A DNA stretch of 64,000 nucleotides from Flavisolibacter nicotianae (GTDB taxonomy: Bacteria; Bacteroidota; Bacteroidia; Chitinophagales; Chitinophagaceae): contig NZ_RBCI01000011.1 of NCBI RefSeq assembly GCF_003628535.1, positions 62,001 to 126,000 of the forward strand, given 5' to 3'. This document shows, in pieces, positions 57,465 through 64,000 of this stretch. A program made the position numbers and the translations under genes. Numbering within the stretch: position 1 is the first letter of the stretch; every line of letters begins with the position of its first letter. The notes under the pieces were generated by a model, which was given only the letters and a program-made list of their open reading frames with translations, was not told the DNA's origin and searched no databases.

Positions 57465-57770
57465 TGAGAAATTCGTTACAAGCAATTATGACATTTTACT
57501 TTATTTTGAAGACGACGAATATCCGCAACAGATAGCGTGGGCAGAACGATGGTCATTTTCTGTTGCTGGTGAGCGATGAACTGCTGAACCTCACGGGCGT
57601 GCTGATTACGTTTATTGAACTGAAACAGAGCGGAGTAGCAAAGATGAAAGTGCTGGTCTCGCAACAAAACGGACTGTTCTTGGAAAAAGTGGAAAGAGGT
57701 CGCTGAATAATCCCAAAGTGCTGCAAACCGTAAAGATTACTTACTCAATTAATTAATAAACTCTTTTTAG
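57465..57770. other. Short gap with orphan coding fragment
   Basis: The plus strand from about 57542 to 57706 reads like coding sequence ('NDGHFLLLVSDELLNLTGVL', 'SQQNGLFLEKVERGR' and stop) but has a stop upstream and no start. It is probably the 3' end of a lost gene. Confidence 0.4.
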
Positions 57771-60700
57771 ATGAAATGGTATGTTTTTCTGCTACTTGCA
57801 TGGTGGTGCAACCAAGGCGCATTTGCACAAATTTCTTTCAAAAAGGTGAAAAAATTGCATTTGCCTATACAGGACTGTAAGATTCATGATGTGAGTAGCG
57901 ATGACCACTATGCGCTCATTTCCGACCTCCACCGCAACCAGTTGTATGTGTACGATCTACAAAGCCAGGAAACGGTATATGCTGCCGAACACACCCCTCT
58001 TCCTGATCACCCGCGGTACGCAAAATTCAACAGTAACTACAACAAAGTATTGGTTTGTTACACAGAATCGGATAAGCCTGTTATTGTTTATCAACTGGAC
58101 TTTTCTGTTGATAGTATGCGGGTGCGGGCGTTAAAGCTGCCAATAAAAGGAAATAATCTTTTGTTTTTTCGCGTTTTCCGAAATCTATTATTATTCGAAA
58201 CGAGGAAAACATCGTTGAGTCCCATACAAAATCTGTATGCTTATAACCCTGAAACATTAACACCCTACCAAGATTTAGATAAACTTTACAGCAAAACATG
58301 TAATAAAAAACATCGGGCATTATGCCTTGTGGATGAAGTTAAAAAAGTTGTGTATGCAGTCACTGAGGAAAAACTCCAGGCAGGTGTGATTAAAGGCACA
58401 ATAACAAAATTAACTCAAACTACAAAAGGATGGAGGCTAGGATATAACGCTCCTTTGAACATGCTGGATGTTAAAAAGTTTGCGGATGTTAGTGATTTGA
58501 GGATTATACCAGAATATTTTTTGATGGAAAAAGGCCGCCAGATTATTATCGTGGGAAACGGAGGTGAGGGTTTATACAGGCAGAATACATCGAAAGTTTT
58601 AGAGGTAACCGTTTTCAATACCCAAACTCGGGAGAGTACCACACAAATGTGGAAAGGTAATGCATTAAAACTACGCCTTGACAGTTTGTTCGCTAAATAT
58701 GGTGGCCTCGATCTGGCGAATGCGCTGGAGGGATTTAGCTATCAAACGAAGGGATATGGCCAGAAATATCCAATGGAAAAGTATGGGTTGCAAAGCGATA
58801 GCATTCAGTTGTACGAGTTTAGGGGAGCAGAACGGGATTCTTTTTTAAATGCGGTTCCAATTTCAAAATTGTCATTGTACGGTGCGGGATATGCGCGGGG
58901 CCGGTATAAAGCATTATCGGATTCATATTATGATTACGGTGAGAACGAGTCTGCCGGCGGAAAACTGGTTTTCGATTATACAAATAGCGCTGCTACGCCC
59001 ATTTTACTGGATAATAGCCCTGAAGTGTTACAGTACAACGACGTGGTGCAGAACCTGAGTAGTTATCAGTTGATCCGTAATACTCCATTTGATGTGGTAC
59101 ACGATAAACCGTGGCGAATATTACATGCTTTTTTGTCATGCCAAGCTCAACGTACTGACACTAACCAACGAGAGGTACTGCCTTTCAGCTATAACCCTTC
59201 TACTTCAACCATTGATACTGGTTGGCAAGATTGTGATAAAGGGATTATTTATATCAAAACGGGGGGGAAGCAATATACATTTGCCCGCGATACGCTAATA
59301 GCGCAAATTGCGAAACTCGCAGATTTACCTCACAATGCTCTGTCAATCATTTCGGAGATTCGTGTGGGCAGTTTTCACTACCCTATAGCGCATATCTCCG
59401 CCTATTTTGATAAAGTAAGTTACGTCTATTTAGCATGGAACGTCCAAATACAGCAGCTTGTTTCGTTTCACCGGTTTTATAGGAAAGAAGATTACGGTAT
59501 ATGGAAGAGAGTAGATCCAAAAGATTCGATCTTGTTTTTCTGTGATGAGCGTAGGGGTAAGGAAAATATCGGAAACTTGCCCGCTACGAACTCGCTGAAA
59601 CCATATCTTTCTAAAAATGACACGGTAGATGTTTTGGATTTGTATGCTGTGAACCTACTATCCGGGAAATTGTCGATTTTAGATACGATTCAATATCATG
59701 CGTTGCAAACGACGCATATGGCTATTGATTGGGGAAACTACGGATACGAACCAAATTTAGGGTTAGCTATGTATCATATACCCGGTTCGTTCGAAACTAC
59801 TGTGGTTTACGATCTGATAAACCGACGGCGATTGCTGCATTTTGAAACCAATTACGGAAGTATTTCAGGGCAGATGATGCCTGTGCTACAAAAGTTTTTG
59901 CAGAGATTGCTGCAACTAAACCAGATCAAAAAGGAAGCAGTAATCGAGTTGCCCTTACTGTCTACGCTTTTTGACGGAGACGCGTTTGACAAAAACCCGG
60001 AAAATGTGTTCAGAATAGATCTGGAGCATAAACGGGTAACTGTAATAACGCAGGGACAGCTGGTTTTGATGAATTTGGAAGGAGCGGAATTGAAGAACGT
60101 CAGGAATTATTTCTATGAAGGCGAATATGCGTATGCGGACTTCGGACGAGGTATGTTTGCTAGCCGTATAGGTTTTGATGATAAAGTTTATAAATTGTAC
60201 AGGCTTGAAGATGGGAAATACCTATGCACAGTATATTTTGACGTATCCGCTGTGCGCTTCGAAGACGCATTTGGCAATTTCGCTTCATTTTCGCTATACA
60301 GCAGTGGTTCCTCCGCGCAAAACGATGCAATGTTGAACCGACCGGATCTGTTTTTAAAGTTGCTGAATAACCATGATGAGCGGTTTGGCATTATTTACGA
60401 TCGGGTAGTAAAACTAAGGCAACATAAATCACAGCATGCGGTACAAACCGGTAAAATGCCCGAAGTGAGGATTGTACAAACGTCAGACCTGAAAATGCTA
60501 TACCGGAATTCAAACAAGGTGCGGCTCACCATTCAGCTCTTGGATAGCTTGCGTTCCATACGAAAAATCAATATTTGGATTAACGGCCTACCTACATTGG
60601 GGTACAACGGCAAATTGGTTCCGATGGCAATAGACAGCATGTACCAAACCGTTGTACTAACAGAGGGGAAAAACGTAATAGAAGTGGCGGTGATGAACGA

Positions 60701-61610
60701 AGCGGGTGTTTGGGGGAAGCGTGCGAAGTTTGTGTGTTACTATGCCCCGCCTTTGCCAAGTCCTAGCTGTACCTATTTCGTCGGCATCGGCATGTCTGAG
60801 TACGAAGATACTACGCGCCGCCTCAATGCCTCTGTGGAAGATATTCGCAGTGTAATAAAGAATATGCAGGCGCAGGATCCCAATTTCAAAGTGCTGGATA
60901 CTCTGCTGAACACACGGTATTCACTTCGCAGGCAACTGATGCAGATCAAAGAAAAACTGATTCGAACATCAGCCAAAGACAAAGTGATATTCTGGTTAAG
61001 CGGCCACGGCTTGCTGTCCCCTGGAAACTTAACCTGGCATTTCGCCGGCTACAATACCAATTTCGCCCATCCCGATACCAGCACAACGCTTACGTATGAC
61101 GATCTTGAAGATTTATTTGAGGGCGTGCCCGCGCGGAAACGTTTAATCATGATAGACGCATGTCATGCAGGACAATCGTATTTCGATTATGCGGATACAC
61201 AAGGCTATAAACAAAAAGAAAATGCCGCTGACGGACAGAAAGATCGTTCGGGGGACCCGCCCGTAAAGTCATCGTTTGAGATTATAGATGGGTTTTCAAC
61301 TTTTATTCCTGATGATAGGTTCGAAAATATAGACTATGAGGCATTTAAAATCATTACCCAAGCTTTTCCTGACTACAGCCAGAACGGCTCCGTAGTAATT
61401 ACCGCCTCTCGCGGCGAACAAACGGCCAAAGAAGACAAATACAATGGCCTATTTACACGGTCGTTCCTCAAGATTTATGACCGTACACCGACTGGTACAC
61501 TCACTGTATCAAGACTCGTCGATCAATTGCTAGAAGAATTTAGGAATTCCGAATACCAGTCGCCTTCACTCAAAGCCTTCAATCCTGCATCCGACTGGAT
61601 TCTGAAATAA
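57771..61610 (+). CDS. Large secreted protein with C-terminal caspase-like domain
   Basis: This 1279-residue protein has a signal peptide (MKWYVFLLLAWWCNQGAFAQ). Residues about 25-950 form a beta-propeller-like region with loosely repeated blocks ('SSDDHYALISDLHRNQLYVY', 'NYNKVLVCYTESDKP'), then a short Ig-like segment ('KINIWINGLPTLGYNGKLVP'). The C-terminal about 270 residues are a caspase fold: 'CTYFVGIGMSEYEDTTRRLN', H1079 in 'LSGHGLL' and C1131 in 'IDACHAG', the same pair as in the 629-aa protein upstream. Together the two suggest exported caspase-type proteases in one neighbourhood. Substrate unknown. Confidence 0.9.
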   Translation: MKWYVFLLLAWWCNQGAFAQISFKKVKKLHLPIQDCKIHDVSSDDHYALISDLHRNQLYVYDLQSQETVYAAEHTPLPDHPRYAKFNSNYNKVLVCYTESDKPVIVYQLDFSVDSMRVRALKLPIKGNNLLFFRVFRNLLLFETRKTSLSPIQNLYAYNPETLTPYQDLDKLYSKTCNKKHRALCLVDEVKKVVYAVTEEKLQAGVIKGTITKLTQTTKGWRLGYNAPLNMLDVKKFADVSDLRIIPEYFLMEKGRQIIIVGNGGEGLYRQNTSKVLEVTVFNTQTRESTTQMWKGNALKLRLDSLFAKYGGLDLANALEGFSYQTKGYGQKYPMEKYGLQSDSIQLYEFRGAERDSFLNAVPISKLSLYGAGYARGRYKALSDSYYDYGENESAGGKLVFDYTNSAATPILLDNSPEVLQYNDVVQNLSSYQLIRNTPFDVVHDKPWRILHAFLSCQAQRTDTNQREVLPFSYNPSTSTIDTGWQDCDKGIIYIKTGGKQYTFARDTLIAQIAKLADLPHNALSIISEIRVGSFHYPIAHISAYFDKVSYVYLAWNVQIQQLVSFHRFYRKEDYGIWKRVDPKDSILFFCDERRGKENIGNLPATNSLKPYLSKNDTVDVLDLYAVNLLSGKLSILDTIQYHALQTTHMAIDWGNYGYEPNLGLAMYHIPGSFETTVVYDLINRRRLLHFETNYGSISGQMMPVLQKFLQRLLQLNQIKKEAVIELPLLSTLFDGDAFDKNPENVFRIDLEHKRVTVITQGQLVLMNLEGAELKNVRNYFYEGEYAYADFGRGMFASRIGFDDKVYKLYRLEDGKYLCTVYFDVSAVRFEDAFGNFASFSLYSSGSSAQNDAMLNRPDLFLKLLNNHDERFGIIYDRVVKLRQHKSQHAVQTGKMPEVRIVQTSDLKMLYRNSNKVRLTIQLLDSLRSIRKINIWINGLPTLGYNGKLVPMAIDSMYQTVVLTEGKNVIEVAVMNEAGVWGKRAKFVCYYAPPLPSPSCTYFVGIGMSEYEDTTRRLNASVEDIRSVIKNMQAQDPNFKVLDTLLNTRYSLRRQLMQIKEKLIRTSAKDKVIFWLSGHGLLSPGNLTWHFAGYNTNFAHPDTSTTLTYDDLEDLFEGVPARKRLIMIDACHAGQSYFDYADTQGYKQKENAADGQKDRSGDPPVKSSFEIIDGFSTFIPDDRFENIDYEAFKIITQAFPDYSQNGSVVITASRGEQTAKEDKYNGLFTRSFLKIYDRTPTGTLTVSRLVDQLLEEFRNSEYQSPSLKAFNPASDWILK

Positions 61611-61695
61611 ATCAAAAGCATTTTCGGTACATCAATTCGAGTGTTTTCTTCTACTTTACAGGTTAGACGACGTGGGCTGAATTCCTTGTCTGGTA

Positions 61696-61851
61696 GCTGC
61701 AAGAATTTTTAAAAAAGGCTCTAAATTGAGCCTTTTTTGTTGCGCTGTTTTGATTAAATTTGACGATAGTTCTTTTCATCCACTTCCTTCACTGTTGGCT
61801 AAAAGATGAGCGAAGTGCATTGGAACTTACAGGTAAAATTTTCAAGCTGTT
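61696..61851 (+). repeat. Dispersed repeat, copy B
   Basis: About 155 bp matching 39761-39912 on the same strand. It includes a full intrinsic terminator at its left end. Only two copies are seen in this window. Confidence 0.85.
61711..61738 (+). terminator. Terminator inside repeat copy B
   Basis: The stem AAAAAAGGCTC/GAGCCTTTTTT with a TAAATT loop ends in a T run. It lies 100 bp after the caspase-like gene and may terminate it. Confidence 0.75.
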
Positions 61852-62021
61852 ATGATCCGAGTTGGACCATGCCTTTCGACGATTACAGTTTTTAGTCGGA
61901 CGCCACTGGCGACTATAATTCATGGTGAGTCATTCGGTGAGTCCAAGATATGAAAATATATAAGTCGGTGAAAGTCATCATATTACAAGGTACTTTCAAA
62001 TCCTGTCTTCCCGACAACTAA

Positions 62022-62059
62022 ACAATAAAACCCGCTCCTATAGCGGGTTTTATTGTTTT
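62022..62059. terminator. Bidirectional terminator-like hairpin
   Basis: ACAATAAAACCCGCT and its complement pair around a short loop, with A and T tracts at the ends. No gene is adjacent, so it may be a relic or terminate a small RNA. Confidence 0.65.
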
Positions 62060-63056
62060 TCTGCCATAGGAGCAAAAACCATGAATTTCTATGAATGAAG
62101 ATTTATAATATTAGTGAGGATGCCAAGAATTTGACTACGAAATTATTTTTTGAGGAATGTGCTATCAGCGATCCAAAAAGGAATACAGCGAATAGTAATT
62201 CTACTGTTTGATTACTACAAAAAGTAACGAGCCTTGTTTTAAATAAATCTCTCTTGATCCAAAAGTTATTTAAATATGACTTTTGTAATTATAACTTCAG
62301 TCATTCTAACACTACATACTCGCTTCCTAATCTTTTTTAAAAGTATTCTTCCGTCTATTTGTGTTTAAAATAGATATTCCAGACTTTCATTACTCTTGCT
62401 GTAGTACGCCAGCGGCGATGGTGTTAAAAGGAACCTGGAAACCAGAAAATATCTAAAAACAACGACCAGCAATACCATAAAATGGGTAAAATTCCAGCCT
62501 GCGAAATTGTGTTGCAAGCGAGTGACTGTATAGAAGCACACGTAGTGTCTACTGCGGGACGTGGCCCCCGGCCCTCTGCACAGGCGCTTTACGTTTCCTC
62601 AAAGGCAATACCTGTACAGATTTGACCCAAGGAAATTTGAATCGGCGACGTTGCAAACCCGTTTGCTTCTTTTTTGCTCCTGCGTTTGAACGTTTTGACT
62701 AACAGAGAACGAATGCCTGAACAGCGTTTTCCCAGACCATACTATTTCTCTGCTGTTTTCCAGACATCAGGAAAAGGTTGCTGACTGCGGCCTTTTCCCT
62801 TTTTGTACTGATATCGCTGCCGAAGCATCAGGTATGCACGCCGTCCTTTAGTTGTTTGCATTGGCAAAGCCCCGCCTTCTATCCCCGACAACTGTCATTT
62901 CATTATCTATATGTCAATGAATGGTGCCTGAATACATGTGCAAGTATCGAGAAAATCTGGGCGACTGCAGGGCATTTGCGGGGCGCCGCCTGCTGCTTCA
63001 AGACGGGTCGAAAAACATCTATCTGCTGAAAGTTTGTGACCTCCTACCTTTGCCAG

Positions 63057-63377
63057 ATGGTTGAAGTGATTTGCCTGGACGATACGAACAAGCCGGAAGC
63101 CATTCCTGACCGATTCTGGATAAAGGAAGGCGAGAAGGTTCACATCACGCTTGTTACCTTTCATCCGATGCAGGAAGGCGGCATCCAGGGCTGTGAATTG
63201 TACGAAAAGCCCCTGCCGCTGGAGTACTGCGCCCCTTACAACTTCTGGAAATTAAGCCGGTTTGGCATCACGCCAGAGAACCTCGAAGCGCTGATTGAAC
63301 TGATAAAGCAGTCCACGGAACTCAATGACGTGGACATCCGGCACCTGATCGAAGAAACAGAACTACAGACGGTGTAG
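63057..63377 (+). CDS. Small conserved-looking protein of unknown function
   Basis: From the ATG at 63057 (start 'MVEVICLDDTNKPEAIPDRF') the protein has 106 residues. It is acidic and compact, with 'WIKEGEKVHITLVTFHP' and a helical end ('NLEALIELIKQSTELNDVDI'). I cannot name a family, but the composition is like small Bacteroidota hypothetical proteins. An in-frame ATG at 63036 would add seven residues. Confidence 0.65.
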   Translation: MVEVICLDDTNKPEAIPDRFWIKEGEKVHITLVTFHPMQEGGIQGCELYEKPLPLEYCAPYNFWKLSRFGITPENLEALIELIKQSTELNDVDIRHLIEETELQTV

Positions 63378-64000
63378 TTTGCCTCATGCGCCTGTTTGCA
63401 GCGGGCCATCAAGTAGAGATTACTGCGGCTGTATTGAAAGTTTATTCTGCGAAAACAAGCCACCGTTTATTCCAGGGAGCCTTCGGTGTGTCCGGTGTGT
63501 TCGCAGGAGCGCACAATTGGTCGCGGGTGAGGTTTTACTTCTTTACCGTTCCCTTGCAGGAAGACCAGTAGACCTTTTTATTGAAAGAACCGCTATAAAC
63601 TGATTTGTCGTTGACTGGCTTGTTTGCTGCGGTTGGCGTTTTTCCTGCTTTGTTTATTCTGACGGCTTTGCAACCTGTGAATAAGGTGGGAAGCACCTAT
63701 CCATGCGGACGCAAGGAGCTCTTTATAAAATTGTAGACACAAGGCCTGTCGTTTCATCCACAGCCAAACAGCTGTTGGAGCAGGCTATTTTTACCGTATT
63801 CACGTCACTTCATTGCAGACGGCCTGCCGCCACCTTGCGCCTGTACGACTCAGACAGCTTGCTTCTCTTCTTTACAGATTGACCCTACGGTTCGCCGTTT
63901 GTATTCAGGGATAGGTTGCGTTTGCAGACTTGCAGCAGAGGCCACCTTCCACACAGGCCCAAATGCTAGTCTAAGGCTGCGTTGCAGTTGCTGAGGTATT
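63378..64000. other. Gene-poor end of window
   Basis: 620 bp with only short, unsupported frames (63379-63603, 63386-63571). I see no RNA gene, repeat or terminator. Confidence 0.4.

Larger units (their letters stand above)
61611..63056. other. Gene-poor stretch with repeat copy B and two terminators
   Basis: About 1.45 kb with no credible gene. It holds the dispersed repeat (61696-61851), hairpins at 61711 and 62022, and otherwise AT-rich DNA that becomes more GC-rich after about 62.5 kb. Confidence 0.5.

Noticed and set aside
62460-63035. GC-richer stretch as a possible structural RNA
   Set aside because: No tRNA-like, rRNA-like or extended hairpin structure could be recognised by eye.

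Overview
The window comes from a Bacteroidota chromosome, most likely Chitinophagales. That assignment is inferred from Bacteroidota-style Rhs proteins, secreted proteins with the Bacteroidota-type coiled-coil tail, and the scarcity of Shine-Dalgarno sequences. The 5' end lies inside a very large Rhs/YD-repeat gene. No rRNA, tRNA or CRISPR array was seen.

Positions 1-30.3 kb form a polymorphic-toxin locus. One full-length Rhs gene (5' end outside the window) ends in a nuclease-like tip followed by an immunity gene. After it come nine promoterless 'orphan tip' modules, called c1-c9 here. Each starts at nearly the same codon of the Rhs core, carries about 390-400 bp of core-homologous DNA, then a different C-terminal toxin tip, then a close or overlapping small gene that is its likely immunity gene. 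c1-c7 point forward. c8 and c9 are inverted, beyond an 844-aa adhesin-like gene. Recognisable tips are two HExxH zinc proteases (c1, c9), a phospholipase A2-like domain (c2), an Ntox28-type domain (c3) and a restriction-endonuclease-fold nuclease (c7). c4, c5, c6 and c8 are unassigned. Seven modules are preceded by a 12-bp element resembling the rRNA antitermination signal boxA. In six of these its TGA is in frame with the cassette and the spacing is 2, 5 or 8 bp. The layout suggests a store of silent tips that could replace the expressed tip by homologous recombination: deletion for direct copies, reversible inversion of about 20-22 kb for c8 and c9. A tyrosine recombinase gene follows at the right edge.

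Positions 30.4-40 kb hold the recombinase, a MORN-type secreted protein, a secreted fibre-like protein, a frameshifted gene relic and an isolated sacsin-like ATPase with a nuclease-like C-terminus (candidate defence protein). Several gene-poor stretches lie between them.

Positions 40-53 kb hold a probable four-gene minus-strand operon of exported proteins: an M4 metallopeptidase without its usual propeptide, a 454-aa unknown, a 3207-aa giant with a twin-arginine-like signal, and a cysteine-amidase-like protein. Positions 53-61.6 kb carry a gene split by one in-frame stop, a GH25 muramidase overlapping a secreted caspase-like protease, and a second, larger caspase-like protein with a long N-terminal region. 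The last 2.4 kb is mostly non-coding with one small conserved gene. A repeat of about 150 bp occurs at 39.8 and 61.7 kb.
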